Shown here piece after piece: positions 25,056 to 37,455 of a DNA stretch of 64,000 nt (positions are counted from its first letter, which is position 1; every line of letters starts with the position of its first letter). Under the pieces are notes generated by a model. The model saw nothing but the letters and a program-made list of their open reading frames with translations, searched no databases and was not told the origin of the DNA. Location: positions 3,142,833 to 3,206,832 of the forward strand of contig CAJNOP010000003.1 of assembly GCA_905250075.1 (NCBI GenBank), given 5' to 3'. A program made the translations under genes and the position numbers. The DNA is from Rotaria sp. Silwood1 (taxonomy: Eukaryota > Rotifera > Eurotatoria > Philodinida > Philodinidae).

Positions 25056-26046
25056 TCTACGAGACGAAATCAAAGGACGATACGCCGCGCAATTAGGCCG
25101 ATATTTAAAATTATTTTTGAAAGAATAATCTAGAAAAAAATATATATATGATTCTTTTTCAAGCGAAGGGTAACAAGACAACAATGACGACGAAACGAGA
25201 AGAAAGATTGCCATAAGCATTTAGTAGAGGCGAACACTAATTCGCCCGTGACACGATGTAATGTTAAAAGAAAAAGAAAAAAAAACGACGGCATAGTCGA
25301 CGATATGGGGGCAGTGGGGTGATGATGGAGAAAGAGAGAAGAAAAAAATCATTGAATCATTCTTACAGGGGTTAATATACGTCAAATGATTGGATATTGA
25401 ACAAAACGAAGAAAAAAATATATATAAACAAAACAAATGCAATTAAATAATTTGAAATACTTGAAGAAAAATTTTTAGTTATTGAAATATTTTTTGATGA
25501 GAAAAAAAATAAAACTAAAACCAATAGAGATAATTTTAGAAAATAAAAATTTAAATTAACCTATTAGTTTTATTAATTAATTCATAATCTAAATTCGAAC
25601 TCATATAAAGAAAAATCATATGCTACAATTAATCTTCGTACTACCCTAACAGCTCTTTTTCTTTTTTCTGTTTTTTCATTGTACATTTATAACAGAAAGA
25701 AATATCAGGCGCGTAGTAAACACGTGATTGAAATTGTGAGTAGCGACATTTATATAAACAAGAAAAATTTATTTGAAAAAAAAATTGTTTTTTTTTATTA
25801 TCAAAGATAACTGTTTTTATAGTTATCAAAATTTATTTAGAGAAGGACATCAATTTAAAATGGAGGAATGTAGACAAGGACAATGAACTTCTCTAATGAC
25901 ATCATCGAAACGCAGTGATCTCTCAGCTGTTGTTACTACTTTAACGTTTGCTATTAATTTTTAATAAAATAGCAAAAAAACGAAAATAAAGATTCAAAAA
26001 TAAATTTTTCTATTCACTTTTCTTTTGGATAAAAAATTCATCCTAG
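25056..26046. promoter_or_regulatory. Shared intergenic region of divergent UBE2D copy 2 and OGDH
   Basis: About 1 kb between two divergent starts. Both promoters must lie here. The OGDH ATG is preceded directly by TTCATCCTAG, an acceptor-like sequence, so an upstream non-coding OGDH exon is likely in this region. I cannot place transcription starts. Confidence 0.4.
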
Positions 26047-29000
26047 ATGGAGCGAATTGTTTCGTCAATTTCTCGACCATCAATCGGATCGATTCGATGT
26101 TTGCCTCAATTAAAACTTATAACTCGTGGTGCCCATAGAGCACATCCTGAATCGTTTCTCAATGCATCTTCATCAAATTATATCGATGAAATGTATGAAC
26201 AATGGTCGAAAGATCCTCATTCAGTGCACAAAGTATATATTGAAATAATTTAATTAAAAGAAAAAAAAAACAACTCAGTTTACATTTTTCATATTTCTAG
26301 TCATGGGATCTTTATTTTCGTCATCAACACTATCAACGACCTCCAACATTAGGCATTACTCCGCCATCACCAGCCTTAATAGAATATTATCAAAAAACAG
26401 GTTTTCTTCAACAACAACCAGTTTCTATTGCGTCTCAACAACAAGTTCAATTACAAACAACAAGTCCATATGTTAGTGGTGTTCAAGAAATTCCACTTGA
26501 TATGAAAGCTGTACAAGATCATATGGCTGTACAAGCACTTGTACGATCTTATCAGGTCTGTATATCAATTATTTTGATTATTATTATTATTATTATTTTA
26601 TAATGAAATAATTAATAAAAGAAAAACAAAGAAAAATTATCTAATAAATATCATATTACAGATGCGTGGTCACAAATTAGCACAACTTGATCCACTTGGT
26701 CTTTCATCGGTTGATCTTGATGCTGAAAGACCCAATGATTTAACATATACATTTTATAATTTTAGTAAGAGTTCAACATCCAAAATCGAATATCTTTAGT
26801 TGAGATCAATTCTTTGAATATCTATGAAAATAGAAAAAAAAGGAATAGAAGTCAAGAATTATTTTACTTTCAGCTTTACGGACATCATGAAGCTACACTT
26901 GACCCACTCGGTATACTTGAAGCAGATTTATCTGGTGAACGACCTGACTCATTGAAACTATCTTCACATAATTTGAGTAAGGTCGGGAGAATAGATAGAA
27001 ACGCAAAACAATCACGCCTCGATTTTGTGTCTTTTTTTGTGTTTCTGTGTGCTTAACATAACATAGAATTTGATTTCAACTAGAGATATGGTTTTTGCAT
27101 GAATAAACATTTATATAAAAATTAAAAATGATTTTTTTTTTTTGAACTCAAGGTGAAGCTGATCTCGATCGAAAATTTGTTCTTCCACCAATAACATTTA
27201 TAGGTGGTCAAGAAAAAGAACTTTCTTTACGTGAAATTATACGACGATTAGAAGTATGCATGAAATTATTTCTGTTATTTGTTTTCTTATGCTTATGTTA
27301 ATTTTTTTTTATTATTATTATGCAGAATGTTTATTGTCAAACCATTGGTCTTGAATATATGTATATAAATAGTTATGAAAAATGTAATTGGATTCGACAA
27401 AGATTTGAAGATCCAGAACAGAAAAAGCTGGAAATTAAAGATATTCAACGTGCAGTAAAACGACTTATTCGAGCATCGAAGTATATTGAAGAGAAATATT
27501 TAGTTCTATTATTATTTTTTAAATTAGATTCGAAGATTATTTAAAGAAAAAATGGAGTTCAGAAAAACGTTTTGGGCTTGAAGGTTGTGAAGCCTTAATA
27601 CCAGCTATGAAAATGGTTATTGATACAGCTGCACATAAAGGTGTTGACACTATTATAATGGGCATGCCACATCGGTATGATAGAAATTGTTATTTTGATT
27701 AAAAACATTGTTTGAGTTTTTGTATATTAATTTAGTGGTCGTCTTAATGTAATTGCTAATGTAACACGTAAACCATTGGAAGAAATATTTTGTCAATTTG
27801 ATCCGAACTTAGAGCCATCAGATGTTTCAGTAAGTATAAGAAACAAAGACATTTTTTAAACATTATTTTCATATCATATTAATAAGAAAAAGGAACAGAA
27901 ATCTTATATTATCGTAAGTTTTCTTTATTTTCTTTTTATTTCCCTTTCGATGTTGCGCGTTATTTTACACTCGTCAATAATGACGAAAATATTAAAGCCA
28001 CCTAATCCTATTAAACCATCGTAATGTTTCGTCGAAAATTTATATGTATATAGCTATACATATCTTCATTCATATCTATCTATCTATCTATCTATAAGTT
28101 TTTCTCTATATTGAATGAATTGATAATTTTAGGGAAGCGGTGATGTTAAATATCATTTGGGTACATGTATTGAACGTTTAAATCGTGCATCAAATACAAT
28201 GGTTAAATTTGCTCTTGTTGCTAATCCATCACATTTAGAAGGTTAAAAATAAAAAGAAGAATATTTTGTGAATTTAAAATTTTCTTTTTTTTTGTCTCTC
28301 TCTTTTCAATAGCTGTTGATCCAGTTGTACAAGGTAAAACTCGAGCAGAACAATTTTATCGTGGTGATAGAACAGGTGAAAAAGCTATGAGTATATTATT
28401 ACATGGTGATGCAGCATTTGCCGGACAAGGTGTTGTTTATGAAACATTTCATTTAAGTGATTTACCAGCTTATACTACACATGGAACTATTCATATTATT
28501 TGTAATAATCAAGTAAATCAAAAAAAAAAGAGTTTAAAAACATAAAAAAGAAAAACAATTTTTTTCTTCCGTAAATTTTAGATTGGTTTTACCACCGATC
28601 CACGTATGGCTCGTTCAAGTCCTTATTGTACTGATGTAGCACGAGTCGTTAATGCACCTATATTTCATGTTAATGCTGATGATGTTGACTCAGTTTTACA
28701 TGTAGCAAAAGTAGCTGCAGAATGGCGATGTACATTTAAAAAAGATGTTGTTATTGACCTTGTATGTTGTTGTTAAACTTATGATGGTTAAAAATAAGAA
28801 AAAACTTTTTTTTCGTAGGTTTGCTATCGTCGACATGGTCATAATGAAACTGATGAACCTATGTTTACACAACCATTTATGTTCGTATATTAAAACAAAA
28901 TTCAATAGTTATTATTTTTTTCTAATGATTTTTAGGTATAAAAAAATTCATAAACAAACTCCTGTTTTAAATAAATGGGTTGATAAATTAATAAGTGAAG

Positions 29001-32000
29001 GTACAATTAAACGAGAATGGTACGAGGTATGTACTCATATAATTTAAATAATTAGGTTTTTCTCAATAGAAGTAAATTGAAAAAAAAATGTATATTCTAG
29101 GCTGAAGAAGCTAAATATCAAAAAATTCTTGATGATGCTTTTAGTAATTCTAAAAGTTCAGCATATGCTAAAGATAAAAATTGGCTTGATTCACCATGGA
29201 AAAATTTCTTCACATCAAAAGGTCCTTTCCCATATCCTGAAACTGGTGTACCTGAAGAAACAATTAAAACAATTGGTGTTAAAGCACATGAATTACCCGA
29301 AGGTTTTACTCTTCATCGTGGTCTTCAACGTGTCTTTGAAAATCGTGCAAAAATGTTAAATGCACGTGAAGTTGATTGGGGATTAGCTGAATCAATGGCT
29401 ATAGGTAGTGTTTTACTTGATGGTAATCATGTTCGCCTTAGTGGACAAGATGTTGAACGTGGAACATTTTCTCATCGTCATCATGTTTTACATGATCAAG
29501 AAAAAGATCTGGTTTTTCATGTACCTATGAATTATCTTCATCCAACACAAGGTCATTATACAATATGTAATAGTTCATTATCTGAATTTGCTGCATTGGG
29601 TTTTGAACTTGGATATTCTATAACAAATCCAAATTCACTTATTATTTGGGAAGCACAATTCGGTAAAAAACAAAGAAAATTTTTTTAAAAGGAACTTTAT
29701 CTAGATAAATTTATTTTGATTTAGGTGATTTTGCCAATAATGCTCAATGTATTATTGATCAATTTATTTGTAGTGGACAAGCTAAATGGGTTCGTCAAAG
29801 TGGTATTGTCCTTCTTTTACCTCATGGATATGAAGGACAAGGGCCAGAACATTCATCAGCACGATTAGAACGATATTTACAGGTAAATTTATCAATAGAT
29901 TAATCATAATTAAAAACAGAACAATAGATTGATTATCAATTGAATGTACTGTATTGGTATAGACCTATACAGTTAGTTTTGATTCTAGATAATCCATGTC
30001 ACTGAAACTGAACAAAAATCCCTATGTATAGCAACAAGCAACCGACGGTAGTTTGATATTTAAACGGTTGGCTATCTTCTGACCACCATTCTACTGCCAT
30101 ATATCAATAATTTTGTTCTCATACCGGCAATCTGCTTTTGATATAATGTCGGTACTTTTGGGTACTACAGCATATCGGCGGTAGTATGAACTAACGTATA
30201 ACATGTAAATTTCATTAATTCTTGGATTTTCAAATCAATTTTAAAGATTTGAATATTTAATCATAAAGTAAAATCGATATTACATAAAAATTTAGTTTTT
30301 AATAGCAAAATATTGATCGATATAATTCAAAATGAATAGTAGAAACTTAATAATAACGAAAATATTAGTCTAGGAATATTTTCTGAAAGATTTGAACTCG
30401 TTAAAAAAGGCACCAATGAATTTAGATTATATAAAAAAAAGCGGTTATGACTATGACCCAGCATGATCGTCATGTTTCATGATTACCACGGTTACGGCCG
30501 TGATCGTGGCCAATAGTTTTTTAAAGGTCATGATCATAACCGTGATTGCACTTTGATCAGGGAGAGTTATGATCATTAGAGTACCCACATATCCTGTGTT
30601 TCAGTGAAGTAAATAGATATGTGACAATACAAATGACCTCGTTTATTATATGGAACAACTACTTTCAAGTACTTTTATATGCAATAAGCAATATTGATCA
30701 ATAACACATAAAATAATCATGATTCATAGTTTGAAAAATAATAATGAGAAAATAATGTCAAAGTTTAAATTTGTTATCGTTCTCATTCTATTTCGAGAGA
30801 TTAACAGAAATATCTTTGATCAGATCAAATTTGTTTTCTTCTCTTTTGCTGCAATATATTCTCGTTGTTTTTACTCATACAATCGATGTATTAAATCTTT
30901 GTCAATTATACTTATAGTTTTCATAGAGAGGTACTGACAAATTCAAATCAATTTTCATGACTGACGACTCCCTAAGTTAACTCTGTGTACTTCATTCAAT
31001 ATATTGTTCTATATGTTTATACAACGTATCTATATTGACCGAGTGCAATCATTTATTATTTGCACTAATAGTAAAATACATTTCACTAGATTCAATCAAT
31101 TGATACTAGTAGAGTGTATATCAGTTTTGTTTTTATTGAAATTTATTCATATATTTCATATATATTAAATATTTACGACAGGATTAAAATTTTCATTTGA
31201 TTTCAATTAGAATGAAATTTCACTGAAAAAATTTATTTATGTTAGATTTCTTTTTAAATACAAAATATTCTAAAATATATTTTAGTTGGCCGATGAAGAT
31301 GAAGATCGTGTTACAGAAATCAAAGAAACAAAACACATTCAACATACAGACTTGGCAATGTATCAATTAGATGATACAAATTGGATAATAGCAAATATAA
31401 CAACACCAGCTAATTATTTTCATATTCTTCGTCGTCAATTAGCTTTACCATTTCGTAAACCTTTAGTAATTATGTCACCAAAATCATTACTTCGATTACC
31501 TGCATGTCGTTCAACATTTGATGAAATGATAACCGGTAAATGAAAATTGATTTCATCATATAAAACAGATATTTATTGATTTTTTTTCTTTTTCTTTTCT
31601 TTTCTAGGTACAAGCTTCAAACGTGTTTATCCTGAAGCAGGTGTTGCATCAGAAAATCCTGCTGAAGTTAAAAAAATATTATTTTGTTCCGGAAAAACTT
31701 ATTATGATTTAGTTGATGAACGTCGAAAAAATAAACTTGATTCTCAAATAGCTATTGTACGTATCGAACAACTATGTCCATTTCCATTCGATTTAATTCG
31801 TGAAGAACTTGAAAAATATAAAAATGCAAAAATATGTTTTGCTCAAGAAGAACATAAAAATATGGGACCAGTGAGTTATTTTATTTTATTTCAAAATACA
31901 ATTAGTTCATAACAATAAATATTTTGTCTTTTAGTATTCATTCTGTAAGCCACGTCTTGCTTGTCTTCTCCGTTCAATGAATGATGAAAGAGCTGGTGAA

Positions 32001-32405
32001 ATAAAGTAATTTTTATTTTTTCATTTTTTATTTTTTTCTAAAAACTTTTCTATTCTCACAGTACTTGGTAAGTTTATAATCGTATTTGATATTGTAATTT
32101 TTGATATTTCCTCGTACCATTAAAGCATGTGTTCACCAATGAATCGGCACGTGCATGTTCTTTTTGTTATTCTTTTTTTGTTTTCAGTTGAAGATTAGAT
32201 ATTTCTATTGAGAAAAAGATCTGCTCATGACGGTTCATTAGTATTTTTTTAAATGTATATCATTCTTCATTATATAGTTCTTTATTTTGTTAATTTCTAT
32301 TTTAGTTATGCTGGAAGAGATTCAGCAGCATCAACAGCAACTGGTATTAAATCAAGCCACTATTCAGAACAGAAGACATATATGCATCAAGCAATGGCTT
32401 TTTAA
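26047..32405 (+). CDS. OGDH: 2-oxoglutarate dehydrogenase E1 component, 1028 aa
   Basis: The thiamine-diphosphate E1 subunit of the mitochondrial 2-oxoglutarate dehydrogenase complex decarboxylates 2-oxoglutarate in the TCA cycle. Exons: 26047-26232, 26301-26555, 26662-26764 (or 26874-26976), 27153-27253, 27326-27480, 27528-27674, 27736-27829, 28133-28241, 28313-28512, 28582-28761, 28819-28880, 28936-29026, 29101-29662, 29725-29882, 31286-31535, 31608-31870, 31935-32005 and 32306-32405. All joins keep frame. The N-terminus ([14 protein letters not shown]..) is a basic mitochondrial presequence. Visible motifs: [43 protein letters not shown], the ThDP motif [14 protein letters not shown] to [61 protein letters not shown] and YAGRD. 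Length matches animal OGDH (about 1020). Confidence 0.97.
26662..26764 (+). other. OGDH alternative exon 3a (103 nt)
   Basis: Encodes [14 protein letters not shown] then [12 protein letters not shown]. It is flanked by AG and GTAAGA and is phase 0 in, phase 1 out. It is a sequence homologue of exon 3b, so only one of the two can be used per mRNA. Confidence 0.85.
26874..26976 (+). other. OGDH alternative exon 3b (103 nt)
   Basis: Encodes [14 protein letters not shown] then [12 protein letters not shown]. Same length and same phases as exon 3a, 109 nt downstream, with a good polypyrimidine acceptor (TTTTACTTTCAG) and donor GTAAGG. Confidence 0.85.
28074..28094 (+). repeat. TATC tetranucleotide microsatellite in OGDH intron 7
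   Basis: About five TATC units within the 303-nt intron 27830-28132. Confidence 0.8.
29883..31285 (+). other. 1.4-kb OGDH intron with a possible inserted repeat
   Basis: By far the largest intron of the gene. A segment from about 29998 to 30613 is bounded by 9-bp inverted ends (CACTGAAAC / GTTTCAGTG). It contains a relatively GC-rich inner inverted repeat (30441-30457 and about 30520-30538, core CGGTTATGA..ATGACC). No target duplication is visible, so an insertion is only suggested. Confidence 0.4.
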
Positions 32406-32898
32406 ATTATTAGTGAACATTAATCCTCGTATATCCACTTGAATTAAATTTGTTTAGTTTTGTTTTTTTCTTCTTATATCCTTTATTCATGTCAGTAAAG
32501 AAAATAGATTCTACATAAGCCAGAAAATCTCCTATTTCCGCATAGAAATATCTGATATATACATATATAAGTTTTATTATTTTATGTGATCAAATAAAAA
32601 AACAAAAGAACAATGAAGCGGATCATGATGCCCCATATCGTTTCCATTCATGTATTAAGAAGCTAAACTATCTACAATTATTTCTGTTGAAGAATGTACT
32701 TTAGAAAAAAAAATATTTCTTTCTCAAGCAAAGTAAAACAAAGCATAACCGTAAGAAAAAGAGAGAATAAATATCTGAACAAAACGCTAGAAGAAAAAAA
32801 AGAAAGAAATTGAAATGGAGAACGATAAAACTTTGGCATTTACAAAAAAAAAAAAAGAAAAAGAAAATTGATGTTCGAATCTAGTTTAAATTATTTGT
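32406..32898. other. Tail-to-tail spacer between OGDH and the proline-rich gene
   Basis: About 490 bp between the OGDH stop and the stop of the minus-strand gene. It holds both 3' UTRs. AATAAA is present after the OGDH stop (32594-32599), a plausible poly(A) signal. Confidence 0.5.
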
Positions 32899-35800
32899 TT
32901 AAATTAAATCAGGTGGTTGAAAAGGTGATCGTGATTTTGTTGTACAACCATTTGCAATAATTTGTGGTGTTGTTGGCTCAGAAAATTGACCCGTACAACC
33001 AAATATACCAGATGTATCAACAAGAATTTCACGTGGTTTCGATGTTTGTCGAACAATAACACGATTTTTTTCACGTTGACGATCAGCAGCAGTACAATAA
33101 TTTAAAGAATTACATGGTTTTGATAGTGTACCTCAAGGAAATGAAAAAATATATAAAAAAATAATTTGAATATATAGAATTTTATTTAAAAGCAAAACAA
33201 AATTTTGCAGTTCAATTCACATTCTTCAGACTATGAAAATAAAATACTTTTTTCATGATCGATTATATGACTTTAAGCATTGTTTTTTTTTATGATTGTA
33301 TTCAAGTTTCGAAAAGATCATCGTCTTAGACTGTCCTTCATTATGATTAGACATGCATACCAAACTCAATAAAAGAATTTGAATATTTTGAACTTATCTT
33401 ATTACAATAAACTGTCTCCCCATCAATATAGAAGGACGTCTGTCTTTGGTAACCAAACAGAAAAAAAATCCAATGAACCGTATAGTTAGATAAGAGGCTT
33501 GAAAGAAAACTAAAAAACAAGCCAAACATATTAGATTTGGTTTTTTTTTATTGGTTCTAGTCTAACAACGTTGCCGAAAAACATATTCTAGTATCATACG
33601 TCTTCCTTGAATTTTATGCCGATGGACAAATATGTGGCATATAGGCTAATAGATAAGAGTTATTTTTCTTCGTTGAGGCATAAACGACTGAAATGGTTTG
33701 GGTGCATGTCTAATTACTGTCTTAGTAATGTTTAATCTTATTTTTACAGAAAGAATATGTCAAGTGTCGTATTTTTCAAATAAATTTTGCGATTATCTAA
33801 GTACTTGTCTTGAAAAAACTTCAATATGATTAGGTGATAATCTCTGGGATGAAGATTTATAGATCAGAAAAGATTCCTTCGAGTGTTTGCCTGTTTATTT
33901 GTGAAATCCCCTTTAGAAAGAAGAGAAAAAGTATTATGATCTTCCTATTTATTGATATTCGCTAATGTGTCAAAGATTTTTGTTTTTTCATTATTTTCTT
34001 CATCAACCAAGCAGATCTGATGAAAAATCACCAGAATTGAACTAACATCAATAAAGAATTTAACAGACAGTATGACAAAAACTACGTCATTTATATCAAG
34101 CTTAAAGCAATATTTACAAAGAATAGTATAAGCATCTCAAGAGATTTGATTAATGACACAAATTTTCTTTTTATCAAGGTTCAAAATGTCAAAAAAAAAC
34201 CTCATTAGGGATGTAAAAATGATGGAGTAAAAGAAATGAATTTGTCTAATTAAGGCCAAAAAAAACTGTAATAATCAAAGATGAATTTAGAATGAACATT
34301 AAAAAAAGGTCAGTGAAGCAGTATACCGAAACATGCGATCGGTAATTAACAAATAAAAAACAGATAATACATATATATATAAGAAACAAGCATTACCATT
34401 GCGCGCATGCATTCGTTGCATGAAATCTTTGCGATATGCTTTCTTGCTAGCTCGATGATGCTGTTTTTCGACAAAACCATCATCTATGATGAACAGGATG
34501 CACAAAAGCATAGTATAAGCAAATTCATAAAGCAAGGAGAAAGTGAAAAGGAAGGAAAAATGTCAATCAAATGCTAAATGAGAAGTCATTATCGATATGG
34601 ATAGATATGTAAAGGAAGGGAAGCAACAATTACTGATAGCTACCATCAAAGAAGCGTGAAAGCGGTCGTTTCATTGTCGTGCTACATTTACTACCTGATC
34701 CACCGTCTTAAAATTGAAGAAATAATAATTAAAATAAATATAAAAAGTATTTCCTTTAGTTCTAACCTGTACTTGATGCTGAATCACATCGTACTTTTTC
34801 AGTTTTTTCAAATCGTTCAATTACTTGAGTTTCTAGATTAAACCAATAATATGAATATTATTTCATGCATAATGAACTGTTCTTTTTACCTGTAACACAT
34901 AATGGTCGTCTTGGTAAACCAGCTGTTGTTGTACCAGTTTCTCTTGTTTCAGGACGAACTAATCAAAATATTTTCTATAAAATTATGAAATTCTTTTTCT
35001 TGTAAAATGTCTTACCTTGTTTTGGTGGAAGTGGTGGTGGTGGTATATAAAGATCGTCAGTTGATGTTGTTGCATCGTGCAAAATAACTCTTGGTGGTGG
35101 AGGTGGTCGCTCACGTTCAACTATTCAATAATAAATATTAAGTGAATAAAAAAATAATAAAAAAAACAACCAATTCATTACTTGGAACAATACGATCTGG
35201 AGTTTTATTATAATTAAAACTATATTGAAAATGTTCTTCGTGATGTTCATCAACAACTTTTGACCATCGATTTTCTTTTTGTTGCTGATGAATATCTACA
35301 ATGAAATGTTTAATAATATTTATCAATATGTTTCAACTTATTGAATTGACACTTGAGAAAGAAAAACCGGAAAAGAACATGAAAATTTAATTTTTACCTG
35401 TTGATTCTTTATGTAAATCAAAACAAGACGAAGGACGTGGACGTACTTTAAGTTGTCGTACAGTTGGTGATGGTGTACGTACAAATGAAACCATATAAGA
35501 TGGTGGCGGTCGACGTTGTTGCTCTTCTATCGTGACTGTTTCTATATAGTTTTATAAAGAAAACAAGTTTAGATTCTTTTTCATATTTATTAACTATTAG
35601 TTTTTCTTGTTTGTATATATTTTATTTTACCTATTTTTTCAACAAGTATTTCTCTGGAACGAGCACGATTTATTGGTCGGCGTGGTGGTGGTGGTGGGGA
35701 AAAACAATACGAATTAAAAGTAACATTTGGATAGTGTACACCTTTTTAAGTGTTAAACGAAATTAAAATAAAAGAATAATATAATCGAATGAGACTTTTT

Positions 35801-37455
35801 ATTTTTATTTTTATTTTAACATACTATAACACTCTCGTTTATATCGTCGACCAGATGAACGACTTCGATGGTGATGATGTTGATGATGACGATTAAGTGA
35901 TGCAAAATCACTTTCTATATAAGGAATATCATCAAAAAATGATGTTGCTTGAGGTTCAAATGGATCAAATGGTTCGGTTAAAGCCACAGATAATGGTCGA
36001 CCATTATGATGTTGTGAATAACATCCATTATTATATTCATCATCCCATAGAAAACTACCCATTAGACAACTTGGTTGTTGAAACCAATCTAGAGATAAGA
36101 AGACATGAATAAAAGACATCTAATTCACTATTATAATTTTTTAACCGATGATATTTGAATATTAAATATCATCGATATATATATGTATATATATATATGA
36201 GGATATAATATTCTTCAAATAATACATGTAACAAAACAGATGAAAGAAAGAAAAATGATTGAAATTATTAAAAACAATTAAGAGATAAGAAGCGAAAAAA
36301 AGAAAAACTAACATTTTTGACTCAGTATAATATGTTGTTGAGAGGAAGCGTGCACTTTCTCTCTCTTCGGTTTGACATTGAATAAAAAAAAAAATTGACG
36401 ATGGGAATGCAAATATGTGCAACACACATACAGTAAGTTGTCGTTTTATTACGAAGAACCTCTGCGCGCGCTAACTAAGGGAAACACACATAACTCTTCG
36501 ATAATGTTGTCGTGTGTAAAGTTGATCCGGAGCAAATGTTCTTTATATTTCTGTGGTTTGTGTATGTTTGTGCTTATGTATACGGACTTTTTTCTTTTTT
36601 CCTCTATTCTTTTTTTTCCTCTCCTCTTCTGTCAAAAATTTCGTGCTCTTTCCAATAGAAAATAATCTTTTATATGAATAGCTAGCACATGCATTTTTGT
36701 TTTGTGACTATATCAGTTTGGCATTCGTTAGATTTTCTTAGATGTGTTTTCAAGTTATGTTAACGTGTTGATAAAGTACGTGTCATCTATACTTCTTGCG
36801 ATGATCAATCAAGATGCAACACTGCCTGACATAGCTATATATATATATATATGTTGATAATCTCTTGAGATGTAGTGAAGAGCGCGTATGTATGTGAGCG
36901 CTTACGGGTGCAGTTACAAAGTAAAAACTCAAGGTCAAATGCGTAGAGGATGTACGAACCTCGTTATTTGCAAATCGGATCTCTGATTATCATATACTCG
37001 AGAAAAAATAGTCATCACCCGATTTATTTTATCATTCTAATATATAGCTGCTGTTATTGTTTACCTCAAATAGCAGTCTAGCTAGACGTCAAAGAGCCTA
37101 ATCTTATCATTCGTATTTTTTTTTCTCACTTTTTATTTCTCTTCCCACACTGATGCTTCTCATTTTTATTCTTACCATTTTGATTCGATTCTTTTGTTTC
37201 TTTACAAAGAGATAAGCGTTTGTTGTTCTCTTTTCAGCTCTCTCTTTTTTTTCTCTTTATTGTCTAAATGTATGAATGGTACTTATAGGATTCACCTTCA
37301 AAAAAAGCCACAATAATATCAAAACATCGATGATGATGATTATTATCACCATTGTATTTCAGGTGTGTGTACGTAATGACAACAAGAAAAATGTGATGTT
37401 AAACTACTCACATACCAGATCTATATGATGGCGACGGCTTTTGATGTCGAGACAT
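32899..37455 (-). CDS. Unrecognised proline-rich, largely disordered protein, 431 aa
   Basis: Eleven exons join in frame: 37455-37416, 36088-35825, 35741-35631, 35541-35398, 35295-35182, 35120-35016, 34958-34890, 34832-34767, 34706-34644, 34483-34397 and 33131-32899. The protein is low-complexity: a His-rich stretch (RHHQHHHHRS, about 87-96), several polyproline segments (FSPPPPPRRP, RERPPPPPRV, YIPPPPLPPKQ) that look like SH3/WW/EVH1 ligands, and repeated basic RxxS or RPxS sites. I see no folded domain, signal peptide or membrane helix. A scaffold or adaptor role in the cytosol is a guess from the proline motifs. All nine internal exons begin and end in phase 1. Exon 1 is only 40 nt; its ATG (MSRHQKPSPSYRS) is preceded by A-rich sequence. 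Exon joins are supported by clean GT-AG sites and constant phase. Confidence 0.7.
33132..34396 (-). other. Large intron 10 of the proline-rich gene
   Basis: 1265 nt, AT-rich. I see no gene or clear repeat inside; the frame at 33347-33529 is unsupported. Confidence 0.5.
35826..37415 (-). other. 5' part of the proline-rich gene with large intron 1
   Basis: Intron 1 (37415-36089, 1327 nt) begins GTATGTGAG and ends CTTATCTCTAG. It contains TA dinucleotide runs (36176-36198 and 36836-36852) and pyrimidine-rich stretches. The frames at 36162-36425 and 36417-36665 have no motif and do not fit the gene's phase. Confidence 0.5.
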
